Shown in pieces: positions 1 through 6,956 of a stretch of 33,060 nt of DNA. This stretch comes from Rubrivivax sp. (lineage in GTDB: Bacteria; Pseudomonadota; Gammaproteobacteria; Burkholderiales; Burkholderiaceae_C), in the NCBI GenBank assembly GCA_027491255.1, contig JAIXWM010000070.1:1-33060 (forward strand). The letters run 5' to 3'. Under the pieces are notes generated by a model that did no database searches, was not told the DNA's origin, and saw nothing but the letters and a program-made list of their open reading frames with translations. The translations under genes and the position numbers were made by a program. Position 1 is the first letter of the stretch, and each line of letters starts with the position of its first letter.

Positions 1-1
1 C

Positions 2-73
2 AACCTCAACCGGCGGGCGCAACAGTTGGGCATGACGCTGGTGGCAACCGCTCCAGCGGCGCAGGCGGCTTGA
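2..73 (+). CDS. C-terminal tail of an unidentified protein, possibly a transposase (5' end outside window)
   Basis: An open frame enters from the left edge and stops with TGA at 71-73, giving 23 visible residues that include NRRAQQLGMTLV and an alanine-rich end. Short basic Arg-Arg-Ala...Leu-Gly tails of this kind occur at the C-terminus of some transposases, and the next gene is a decayed recombinase, so a mobile-element gene is plausible. Twenty-three residues are too few to name a family, and the frame could belong to any protein ending here. Confidence 0.3.
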   Translation, partial: NLNRRAQQLGMTLVATAPAAQAA

Positions 74-214
74 AAAATCACTTGTACGTCAGTCACTTAT
101 GGGGAGTTTCTTGAGAGGCGTCATCGCGTGTCGATCTTGGTGAGCTTGGGTTGATTGCCCTTGTCGTAGCTTTTCTTTGCTTGGACTCTGCTGTTGCATA
201 CAGCCCCACCGGAG

Positions 215-1010
215 ATGCCGATGACGGAAGCGCCCCCTGTCCACGTCCAGCCCAAGCGCTTGCTCGATCAGATGCGCCAAAGGTTACGTTACCTTCACTG
301 AAGTCTACGCACCGAGCAGACCGACGTCTACTGGCTTCGGCAATACGTGCTGTGGAAAGGAAAGCGGCACCCGAACGAGACGGCGCGGTAGGACGTGGTG
401 GGCTTCCTGACTCATGTGGGCGAGAGGCGCCAGGTGTCGCCGGCATCGCACCGGCAGCCGCTGAGCGCGCTGCTGTTTCCGTACAAGGAGGTGCTGAGCC
501 GGGACCTGGCCTGGATGAAAGAGATCAGCCGGCCACCCGAGCGACGGCGCATTCCCGCCGTTCTGACGGTGTCAGAGGTGCAGCAGGTGCTCGAACGGAT
601 GACAGGGGTGACCGGGTTGCTTGCCCTGCTGCTCTACGACTCGGGCATGCGCATGGCCGAGGCTCTGGCCCTGCGGGTGAACTGCGGGTAAAGGATGTGG
701 ACTTCGCCCGCCGCGTCGTGGTGGTGGTGCGCAGCGGAAAGGGCGGCAAGGACAGGGTGGTGATGTTACCGGCGGCGCTGGCCCAGCCGCTGCAGGGCCG
801 GCTCGGCTGCAGCGCGATCTGAAGTCCGCCGCGGCGGCAGCCGGCATCGCCAAGCCGGTGTCCGTGCACACGCTGCGGCATTCCTTTGCGACGCACCTGC
901 TGCACGTGGCACCGATATCCGCGTGGTGCAGGAGCTGTCGGGCCACAGCGGTGCGAGCACGCACGATGACTTACACGCCCGTGCCGTAGGTGGGCGGCGG
1001 GGCAGGAAGG
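215..1010 (+). pseudogene. intI: Integron-type tyrosine recombinase (IntI-like), inactivated by stops and frameshifts
   Basis: The translation follows an integron integrase from end to end but only across three frames. The start (ATG 215 or 221) leads into PKRLLDQMRQRLRYLH, then TGA at 299-301 and TAG at 389-391 interrupt frame 2. That frame resumes with the N-terminal SAM-like domain and the catalytic Arg region (YDSGMRMAEALALRV). An 11-base direct duplication (671-681 repeated from 682) throws the reading into frame 1, which carries the catalytic-Lys hairpin (SGKGGKDRVVMLPAAL) until 822. Frame 3 then holds the HTLRHSFATHLL box (HxxR). A further shift near 905 is needed to reach GTDIRVVQELSGHSG and the terminal Tyr region (TMTY). 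All the usual catalytic residues are still recognisable, so the decay is fairly recent. I saw no attI or attC site beside it. IntI is preferred over a generic XerC/phage integrase because of the spacing and wording of these motifs. Confidence 0.85.
671..692 (+). repeat. 11-base tandem duplication that breaks the integrase frame
   Basis: CTGCGGGTGAA at 671-681 is followed directly by CTGCGGGTAAA at 682-692. Removing one copy rejoins Leu-Arg-Val to Lys-Asp-Val-Asp-Phe and restores the expected integrase sequence. This points to a slipped-strand duplication as the inactivating event at this spot. Confidence 0.7.
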
Positions 1011-1051
1011 AAGGCTGGCGATCCTCGACCTGACGAGCCGTTTGATGGTCA

Positions 1052-1099
1052 CCTCCCCCGGACGGGGGAGGCCCTTTCGGGCGCCCCATCCGGGGGATG
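1052..1099. repeat. REPIN-like pair of inverted 14-mers forming stacked hairpins
   Basis: TCCCCCGGACGGGG (1054-1067 region) reappears on the other strand as TCCCCCGGATGGGG (complement of 1084-1097), 13 of 14 bases identical and about 30 bases apart. The first copy is itself an 8-bp perfect hairpin (CCTCCCCC / GGGGGAGG, loop GGAC, 1052-1071). The second forms CATCC/GGATG, and a small GCCC/GGGC hairpin lies between at 1071-1082. Two short palindromic units in inverted orientation is the layout of REP doublets. No T-run follows, so this is not a typical intrinsic terminator. Confidence 0.5.
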
Positions 1100-1119
1100 C
1101 GTCGCGTGGGCGGGCTGCC

Positions 1120-1131
1120 TACAGTGGGCGC
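1120..1131 (+). promoter_or_regulatory. Probable -10 element for a leaderless or near-leaderless transcript
   Basis: TACAGT at 1120-1125 lies six bases before the ATG at 1132, with no Shine-Dalgarno sequence in between. A transcript starting about seven bases after the hexamer would begin at the start codon itself. No convincing -35 box is visible, so this rests on the hexamer and spacing only. Confidence 0.35.
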
Positions 1132-2232
1132 ATGCCCGCCGAAGAGAAGCTCCCGCCCGACAGTCTCCCAGCCGACGGACCCGCCGCGGAGGACAGGCAA
1201 GCCGCGCAAGCCCGCCCTGCCGACGAGTACGACTCGCCGTGGAAGGAGGCCATCGAAGGCGCGTTCCCCGAGTTCACGGCCTTCTACTTTCCGGCGGCGC
1301 ACGCGGCCATTGCCTGGGAGGCGGGCCACGAGTTCCTGGACAAGGAGCTGCGCCAGGTGGCGCGGGATGCCGCCAGCGGCAAGAAGTTTGTGGACTTGCT
1401 GGTGCGCGTGACGGGGCACGACACCCTTGCACGGCTGCTGTACGTGCACGTGGAGGTGCAGACCCAGCGCGACGACGCCTTCGCCTGGCGGATGTTCACC
1501 TATCACCACCGCCTGATCGACCGCTGGGGCCCGGGTGTGGCGAGCTTTGCGCTGCTGGCCGACGACAGCCCGGGCTGGCGGCCATCAAGCTACCGAACCG
1601 ACGTGCTCGGGTGTGAGCACGTCTTCCGCTTCCCGGTGGCCAAGCTGCTGGACCATGAACACCGCCTGGCGGAACTGAGGCGTGATTCGAACCCGTTCGC
1701 GCTGGTGACGGCTGCTCACCTGAGCGCGCTGCGCACGCGGCACGACACCGACCGCCGCTTCGCAGCCAAGCGGGAGTTGGTGCGCCTGCTCTACACCCAG
1801 GGCTGGCAGCGCCAGCGGGTGATCGACCTGTTCACCATCATCGACTGGATGCTCGCACTGCCCAAGCCACAGGAGCGGCAGGTCTGGCAAGATATCGAGG
1901 AGATCGAAAGGAAGGCCAAGATGAAGTACGTCACGAGCGTGGAGCGCCTGGCCATCGAGCGGGGGCTCGCCAAGGGGATCGCGGAGGGCAGGCAGCTGGG
2001 CATGCAGCAAGGCATGCAGCAGGGCATGCAGCAGGGCATACAACAGGGCATGCAGCAAGGCAGGCTCGAAGGCAAGCTCGAGACCCTGACGCGACAGTTG
2101 ACCCGCCGCTTCGGCCCGCTGCCGCAATGGGCCATCGAGCGCCTGAAAGGCGCCACCGACGAGCGGGTCGACCTGTGGGCCGACCGCGTTCTGGACGCTG
2201 CTTCGTTGACGGACGTCTTCGGCGTGCATTGA
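1132..2232 (+). CDS. Rpn-like PD-(D/E)XK nuclease/transposase-family protein with DUF4351 C-terminus
   Basis: This 366-residue protein belongs to the recombination-promoting-nuclease (Rpn, PDDEXK_2) group often annotated as a putative transposase. The N-terminal half shows the family pattern: SPWKEAIEGAFPEFTAFYFP, LDKELRQV, a conserved KKFVDLLVRV strand, and the nuclease strand HVEVQTQ followed by RMFTYHHRL. Near residues 285-310 are about six Gly-Met-Gln-Gln repeats predicted to be coiled or helical. The end (LTRQLTRRFGPLP...WADRVLDA) is a DUF4351 module. The ATG at 1132 is chosen because the in-frame extension upstream runs through the inverted-repeat block and has no family similarity. Rpn proteins cut DNA and promote RecA-independent recombination; whether this copy is active is not visible. 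It looks intact, unlike its neighbour. Confidence 0.8.
   Translation: MPAEEKLPPDSLPADGPAAEDRQAAQARPADEYDSPWKEAIEGAFPEFTAFYFPAAHAAIAWEAGHEFLDKELRQVARDAASGKKFVDLLVRVTGHDTLARLLYVHVEVQTQRDDAFAWRMFTYHHRLIDRWGPGVASFALLADDSPGWRPSSYRTDVLGCEHVFRFPVAKLLDHEHRLAELRRDSNPFALVTAAHLSALRTRHDTDRRFAAKRELVRLLYTQGWQRQRVIDLFTIIDWMLALPKPQERQVWQDIEEIERKAKMKYVTSVERLAIERGLAKGIAEGRQLGMQQGMQQGMQQGIQQGMQQGRLEGKLETLTRQLTRRFGPLPQWAIERLKGATDERVDLWADRVLDAASLTDVFGVH
1999..2058 (+). repeat. In-frame 12-base tandem repeat encoding Gly-Met-Gln-Gln
   Basis: Five direct copies of GGCATGCAGCAR run from 1999 to 2058; the fourth copy differs (GGCATACAACAG). A degenerate copy follows as GGCAGGCTCGAA, and GGGCAGGCAGCT precedes it. The repeat length is a multiple of three, so copy-number change would alter the length of the Rpn-like protein without breaking its frame. 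Confidence 0.9.
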
Positions 2233-2364
2233 AGCGCGGCTCGGGTCGCCGCACGAGCGGCCGCCCACAAGGATCGAGCCGGCCTGAGACGCCGAGATCC
2301 TCCGCCGCGTCGGGGCCTTCAAGCGGGGCGAGGTCGGCACTTTCTCTGCTCCACGCGTTTCCGT

Positions 2365-2394
2365 GCCCCTGCCCCTGCCCCTGCCCCTGCCCCG
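2365..2394. repeat. Hexanucleotide repeat (GCCCCT)n with G-quadruplex potential on the minus strand
   Basis: Four exact GCCCCT units plus a fifth GCCCCG lie between 2365 and 2394. The minus strand reads as five runs of four or more G separated by two bases, which meets the usual rule for a stable G-quadruplex. The tract sits in the 262-base gap between the Rpn-like gene and the DUF1214 gene. That gap otherwise holds only GC-rich sequence and a possible -10 hexamer, TAGACT, at 2469-2474. Confidence 0.8.
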
Positions 2395-2494
2395 CCGCGG
2401 GGGCAGCCTCGTCATCGGCACCCCCCGCCCCCGTGCAGACCCCGATCCCCCGCCCGCGCTGGCGCCCCTAGACTGCGGCGCAAACCTTGCCCCC

Positions 2495-3175
2495 ATGCGC
2501 ACCCACCGCCGCAAGCCCCTCCTGGCCGGCGCCGCCCCCAGCGCCGGCATGGGCGCGGCGGTTCGGGCGTCGCGGCGCGGGCGCCCCCAGGGCCGCATCG
2601 TTTGGCGCCTGCTGTGGCTGCTGGCCGCCGTGGCGCTGGGCCTGGGCAGCGCCTGGGGCGTGCTGCGCAGCGTGTCGGGCTACGGGGCGAGCGCCGGGCC
2701 CTGGCGTGCGAGCACGCTGGCCGGCAGCCCCGATGCCGATCTCTACACCCGCGCCCGCGTGGCGCTGGGCGGCTTGCTGGCGCTGAACCGGGAGGAAACG
2801 ATGTACTTCGTGGCGGCGACGGACTCCGCCGGCGCGCCGCTGCGCTCGCGCTGCAGCTACCGCGTCAGCGGCGTGCCGCCCCAGGCGCGCTGGTGGAGCG
2901 TGACGGCCTATGCCGACGACCTGTTCCTGTTCCCGAATCCGCAGCGCCGCTACAGCGTCAATGGCGCCAGTGCGCCGCTGGACGCGCAGGGGCGCTTCGC
3001 GCTGCTGAGCGGCCCCACTTCCCCGGTCGGCGCCCAGACGCTGCCCTGGTTGCCGACGCCCGGCGACCGCGGGCTGATGTTCACGCTGCGCGTCTACAAC
3101 CCCGACCCGGCCCTGGCTGCGGCGCCGGGCACGCTGCAGGCGCCGCGCATCGAGTTGCTGGGGGACTGCCGGTGA
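2495..3175 (+). CDS. DUF1214 domain protein with N-terminal membrane anchor
   Basis: The 226-residue product begins with a basic stretch and one hydrophobic segment at about residues 35-57 (IVWRLLWLLAAVALGLG), followed by a DUF1214 domain. Features include YTRARVALGGLLAL, ETMYFVAATDSAG, WWSVTAYADDLFLFPNP and a C-terminal GLMFTLRVYNP. The domain should lie outside the cytoplasmic membrane. The biochemical role of DUF1214 is unknown. The ATG at 2495 is preferred to the in-frame one at 2363, which would translate the proline-leucine hexamer repeat. The TGA overlaps the GTG of the DUF1254 gene, and this DUF1214/DUF1254 pair is a recurrent partnership that suggests a joint function. Confidence 0.75.
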   Translation: MRTHRRKPLLAGAAPSAGMGAAVRASRRGRPQGRIVWRLLWLLAAVALGLGSAWGVLRSVSGYGASAGPWRASTLAGSPDADLYTRARVALGGLLALNREETMYFVAATDSAGAPLRSRCSYRVSGVPPQARWWSVTAYADDLFLFPNPQRRYSVNGASAPLDAQGRFALLSGPTSPVGAQTLPWLPTPGDRGLMFTLRVYNPDPALAAAPGTLQAPRIELLGDCR

Positions 3176-3747
3176 GGACGCTCTTGCGCATGCCGCCTTC
3201 TCCCCGGCCTGTGCGCGGCTGGGCCCTGCGCGGCGTGCTGCTGTCCATCGCCACCGCCGCGCTCGTCCACCTGCTGGCCGTGTGGGCCCTGCCGCGCGCC
3301 ATCATGTGGCGCCTGTCGGCCACCGCCTCGACCGAGGAGCGCGCGGGCGTCTACCTGCCGCCGATGACGGACGCCACGCAGCGCCGCATCGTCATGCCCA
3401 GCCCCGACCTGCTGTACGCCACCTGCAGCATCGACGTCTCGCAGCGCCCGATGCGCATCCGCGCCGACCCGAAGACGCCGAACTACTGGTCGATCGCTCT
3501 GTACGCGGCGAACTCGGACAACCACTTCGTGCTGAACGACCGGCAGGCGGGCGGCACGCCGGTCGACCTGGTGGTCGTCGGACCCAAGGCGTATGCGCAG
3601 GCGCCGGTGCTGCCGCGCGGCACGCGCGTGGTCAATGCACCGAGCGCCAAGGGCCTGCTTCTGATGCGTGTGCTGGTGGCCGACTACGCGGCCGAGCGCG
3701 AGGTGGTGGAGGCGGCGCGGCGCACGCTGCGCTGCGAGCCGCTGTGA
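3172..3747 (+). CDS. DUF1254 domain protein with N-terminal membrane anchor
   Basis: This product of 191 residues (or 185 from the ATG at 3190) starts at a GTG that overlaps the stop of the preceding gene as GTGA, a sign of translational coupling. One hydrophobic segment at about residues 19-41 is followed by a DUF1254 region: VMPSPDLLYATCSIDVS, PNYWSIALYAANSDNHFVLND, and a final LLMRVLVAD strand. As with its partner, membrane anchoring is clear from the sequence but the reaction is unknown. In many genomes DUF1254 and DUF1214 are fused in one protein, so the two products here probably act as one unit. Confidence 0.75.
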   Translation: MRTLLRMPPSPRPVRGWALRGVLLSIATAALVHLLAVWALPRAIMWRLSATASTEERAGVYLPPMTDATQRRIVMPSPDLLYATCSIDVSQRPMRIRADPKTPNYWSIALYAANSDNHFVLNDRQAGGTPVDLVVVGPKAYAQAPVLPRGTRVVNAPSAKGLLLMRVLVADYAAEREVVEAARRTLRCEPL

Positions 3748-3969
3748 AGGCGAACGCTGCGGGTGAGCGGCCTGCCTGGCTCGCGGCCGGGGATGCATCC
3801 GCGCACCTCTGCGCTGGCAGCACCGGGGCTGAAACCCCTGCCCCGCCCTGCCCCGTAACACGCAGCAGCAGCGACGTTGTCTCAGCCGCCCCACAATCGC
3901 CGGGGGTTCGGGTCGCCTCCGCCGCCCTGCCGGGGCGGCAAAGCCTGAGCAGTTGAGAGTCTTTTCGCC

Positions 3970-4833
3970 ATGAACGACGCGCACATGCAGACCGTGCAAC
4001 TGCTGGTCATCGGCTCGCTGCTGCTGGGCTTCGCCCTGGCCGAACTGGCCGCAGGGCGGTTCTTCCCGCGCGAGGCCACGCGGGAGGACAACCGCCTGGA
4101 TCTGGTCGTCACGCTCACCTTCCCGCTCATCTCGGGGACGGTGCTGGCGGCCTCCTCGGCGCTGTGCGCCTGGATCTGGCCGCAACACCGCGGCGCGCTC
4201 GCGCACTGGCCCTGGTGGGGCATGCTGGCCGTGCTGCTGGTGGCCGACGACCTGACGCAGTACCTGTGGCACCGCCTGAGCCACACCAGCGTGCTGTGGC
4301 CGCTGCACCGTGCCCACCACTCGGCGGCCTACATGAGCGTGCGCGTGGTCTACCGCAACAACGCGCTGTACTACGCGCTGATGCCCGGGCTGTGGCTGTC
4401 GGGCGGGCTGCTGTACCTGGGCTTCGGCTGGGTCTACGTGGGCTACACGGTGGTCAAGCTGGCCGTCATCATCGGCGCGCACTCACCGCTGCGCTGGGAC
4501 GCGCCGCTGTACCGCCACCGCGTGCTGCACCCGCTGGCCTGGGTGCTGGAGCGCACCGTCTCGACCCCGGCCACCCACTTCGCGCACCACGCGCTGAGCC
4601 AGGACGACGGCGTGGGCCACTACAGCGGCAACTATGGCAACTTGCTGTTCCTGTGGGACGTGCTCTTCGGCACCGCACACATCACGCGCCGCCTGCCGCC
4701 CGCCTACGGCCTGGCCGACGACCGCGCCCACGGGCCCGAGCGCTGGGCGGTGCAGTGGCTGTTCCCGGTGCTGCGCTCACGCCGGGCAGACACCGTGCTG
4801 GGGGCGGGTGCGCACCGGCCACCGGGGCCGTGA
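3970..4833 (+). CDS. Sterol desaturase / fatty acid hydroxylase family membrane protein
   Basis: This 287-residue integral membrane protein carries the three histidine clusters of the di-iron hydroxylase superfamily: HRLSH at 101-105, HRAHH at 113-117 and HFAHH at 203-207. The family terminal motif (HYSGNYGNLLFLWDVLFGTAH) follows. Hydrophobic helices lie at about residues 8-26, 47-69, 82-96 and 135-170. Family members use O2 to hydroxylate or desaturate lipids, sterols or carotenoids at the cytoplasmic face of the membrane. The substrate cannot be told from the sequence. A GAGAG-containing stretch lies about 13 bases before the ATG. The 222-base gap upstream holds only a weak -10-like CACAAT at 3892-3897. 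Confidence 0.85.
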   Translation: MNDAHMQTVQLLVIGSLLLGFALAELAAGRFFPREATREDNRLDLVVTLTFPLISGTVLAASSALCAWIWPQHRGALAHWPWWGMLAVLLVADDLTQYLWHRLSHTSVLWPLHRAHHSAAYMSVRVVYRNNALYYALMPGLWLSGGLLYLGFGWVYVGYTVVKLAVIIGAHSPLRWDAPLYRHRVLHPLAWVLERTVSTPATHFAHHALSQDDGVGHYSGNYGNLLFLWDVLFGTAHITRRLPPAYGLADDRAHGPERWAVQWLFPVLRSRRADTVLGAGAHRPPGP

Positions 4834-4905
4834 GCAGGCGCTGCGGGTGCGCCCGTCAGGGCCCGACCTCCTGAGCAGGCCAGCCCACCACAAACCCTGT
4901 CGCCG

Positions 4906-6156
4906 ATGACCACACGCCCCCGCCTTCTGGCCGCCGCCCTCCTGGCAGCGGCCGCCGCCGTTCACGCCGAGCCCGACGAGATGGCGCTGGGCAAGGCGCA
5001 GGGCTACCCGGTCGGGCCCTCGCGCGCGCAAAGCGGTCAGATGCCTTACCGCGTCGGCTCCTGGTCCGCGCTGGACCGCGTGCCCGGCGTGAAGGTGGCC
5101 CCGGTGCAGCGCGGCGACACCGTCTCTGCGCTGCCACCCGCCGCGTCCGCGCCCGAGATCCGCTACCGGCACCGCAACATCCGCTACACGCTCGACGACT
5201 ACCTCGAGCGCCAGCGCATCACCGGGCTGCTGATCGTCAAGGACGGCCAGATCCTCGTCGAGCGCTACCGCTACGGGCGCACCGAGGACGCGCGCTTCCT
5301 GTCGTTCTCGATGGCCAAGAGCGTGACCTCGCTGCTGGTGGGCATCGCGCAGGCGCGCGGGGTCATCGCCTCGCTCGACGACCCGGCGTCGAAGTACGTG
5401 GCGACCCTGGCCGGCAGCGGCTACGGCGACACCTCCGTGCGGGACCTGCTGCGCATGAGCTCGGGCCTGACCTTCACCGAGCGCTACGACGGCCAGGACG
5501 ACATCGCGCGCCTGTCGCGCAGCGTGGCCACCGGCACGCCGGCGGTGGTCGAGCTGCTGCGCTCGATCGCCGACCGGCATTCCGCGGCCGGGCGCAAGTT
5601 CGTCTACGCCAGCAGCGAGACCGAGGTGCTCGGCCGTGTGCTCACGGCCGCCACGGGGCGCAGCCTCGCCGCGCTGACGCAGGAGTGGCTGTGGCAGCCG
5701 CTGGGCGCCGAGCGCGACGCCTTCTGGTGCACCGACACCGCAGGGCAGGAATCGGCCTACTACTGCTTCAACGCCGCGCTGCGCGACTGGGGCCGCCTGG
5801 GCTGGATGCTCGCGCGCGACGGCCGGGTCGGCGAGCGCGAGATCGTGCCGCGCGAGTACCTGCTCGACGCCACCGACGCCAGGCGCCAGCCTTCAGCCTT
5901 CCAGCCCTACCGCGCCACGCCCTTCTTCGGCTACGGCTACCAGTTCTGGCTCCACCCCTCGGCCGAGCGCACCTTCGTCATGCAGGGCGTGCACGGCCAG
6001 TCCATCCTCGTGCAGCCGGCCAGCGGCATCGTCATCGTGCAGACGGCCGTCTTCGCCGGCGCCAGCGGCGCCATCGACCCCGACGCCCACGCCGAGCGCG
6101 GGTCGTTCTGGCTGGGGGTGCTGGACTCGCTGGGGGGCAGCACGCGACGGTGGTGA
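4906..6156 (+). CDS. Exported serine hydrolase of the beta-lactamase / class C penicillin-binding fold
   Basis: The 416-residue protein begins with a signal peptide (RLLAAALLAAAAAVHA, cleavage near residue 21). Its SxxK nucleophile motif is Ser135-Met-Ala-Lys138, and the second motif is Tyr234-Ala-Ser236 in place of Tyr-x-Asn. The third is probably the HGQ within VMQGVHGQSILVQP rather than KTG. Tyr-x-Ser and a His-Gly third motif fit the esterase and 6-aminohexanoate-dimer-hydrolase branch better than true beta-lactamases, so resistance should not be inferred. LLRMSSGL and RDWGRLGWML are typical of the family. It should act in the periplasm on an ester or amide. It is convergent with the methyltransferase gene downstream. 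Confidence 0.85.
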   Translation: MTTRPRLLAAALLAAAAAVHAEPDEMALGKAQGYPVGPSRAQSGQMPYRVGSWSALDRVPGVKVAPVQRGDTVSALPPAASAPEIRYRHRNIRYTLDDYLERQRITGLLIVKDGQILVERYRYGRTEDARFLSFSMAKSVTSLLVGIAQARGVIASLDDPASKYVATLAGSGYGDTSVRDLLRMSSGLTFTERYDGQDDIARLSRSVATGTPAVVELLRSIADRHSAAGRKFVYASSETEVLGRVLTAATGRSLAALTQEWLWQPLGAERDAFWCTDTAGQESAYYCFNAALRDWGRLGWMLARDGRVGEREIVPREYLLDATDARRQPSAFQPYRATPFFGYGYQFWLHPSAERTFVMQGVHGQSILVQPASGIVIVQTAVFAGASGAIDPDAHAERGSFWLGVLDSLGGSTRRW

Positions 6157-6189
6157 GCCGGGGGCTGCGGCGGCCCGAGGCGCGCATCG

Positions 6190-6215
6190 GGCGGCGGGGT
6201 GAGCGCAACGCCGCC
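6190..6215. terminator. Possible hairpin between convergent genes
   Basis: GGCGGCG (6190-6196) and CGCCGCC (6209-6215) can form a seven-base-pair stem with a 12-base loop in the 105-base space between the converging hydrolase and methyltransferase genes. There is no U-tract on either side, so it is at best a weak terminator or a stability element. Confidence 0.25.
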
Positions 6216-6261
6216 GACCGGACTTCGCAGCGCGGGTCAGAGGGGAAAGACGCTCAGCCGC

Positions 6262-6867
6262 TCAGCCCCGGCGCAACACCAGCAGCAGGTTGTTCGCAGG
6301 CATCGCCACACGCTCGCTCAAGGCCAGGCCCACCTTCGCGGCTTCGCCTGCCACGTCGGCCAGCCGGCGCAGTCCCCAGCGCGCATCGCGCGACCTGAGG
6401 TCGGCGTCGAAGGCCAGGTTGCTCGGCGCCGTCGCTTCACCGTCGACGACAAAAGGCCCGTACAGCAGCAGCAGGCCCTGCGGCGACAGGTGCCGCCCGG
6501 CACCGTGCATCAGCGCGGCGCAGGTCGCCCACGGTGAGATGTGCAGCATGTTGGCGCAGAAGATCGCATCGACCTGCGGCGGCACACCCGGCCAGGCCGG
6601 TGCGAGCACGTCGAGCTGCAGCGCGGGCCGCACGTTGGCCAGGCCGTCGCACCAGGCGGCGATGGACGGCATGGAGCGCGCATCGCCATCGCTGGGCCAC
6701 CACTGCCAGCCCGGCAGCGCGGCGGCAAAGTGCGCGGCATGCTGGCCGGTGCCGGCCGCAATCTCCAGCATCACGCCGCGCGGCGGCAGCAGCCGCTGCA
6801 GTTGGCACAGGAGGGGGCCGCGGTTGCGCTCGGCCGCGGGGCTGTGCAGGCGCAGGTCGTCGTTCAT
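6262..6867 (-). CDS. DUF938 family SAM-dependent methyltransferase
   Basis: This 201-residue protein starts at the ATG at 6867 (MNDDLRLHSPAAERN, the usual opening of DUF938 proteins). It shows the class I methyltransferase glycine motif LEIAAGTGQHA at about residues 35-45, with an acidic strand end (WWPSDGD) after it. ANMLHISPW and LLLYGPF are also family hallmarks. The methyl acceptor of DUF938 proteins is not known. It is the last gene of the minus-strand array, 89 bases after the radical SAM gene. Both are SAM-using proteins, but no sequence feature ties their reactions together. Confidence 0.85.
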   Translation of the reverse strand: MNDDLRLHSPAAERNRGPLLCQLQRLLPPRGVMLEIAAGTGQHAAHFAAALPGWQWWPSDGDARSMPSIAAWCDGLANVRPALQLDVLAPAWPGVPPQVDAIFCANMLHISPWATCAALMHGAGRHLSPQGLLLLYGPFVVDGEATAPSNLAFDADLRSRDARWGLRRLADVAGEAAKVGLALSERVAMPANNLLLVLRRG

Positions 6868-6956
6868 GGCGGCAGGCTCGTCAAGTCTTGGGGGCGGTGG
6901 CGGCAGCCGGCCTGGCCGCCGCCCGGGCACGCTGGAAGGCGCGCCGCCTCATGTCT

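Noticed and set aside
74..214. attI/attC recombination site or insertion-sequence terminal repeat beside the integrase remnant
   Set aside because: I could not find a paired simple-site core or a matching inverted end in this stretch.
4906..6156. Beta-lactam resistance gene
   Set aside because: The second motif is Tyr-x-Ser and no KTG is seen, which fits esterase or amide-hydrolase relatives better than a resistance enzyme.
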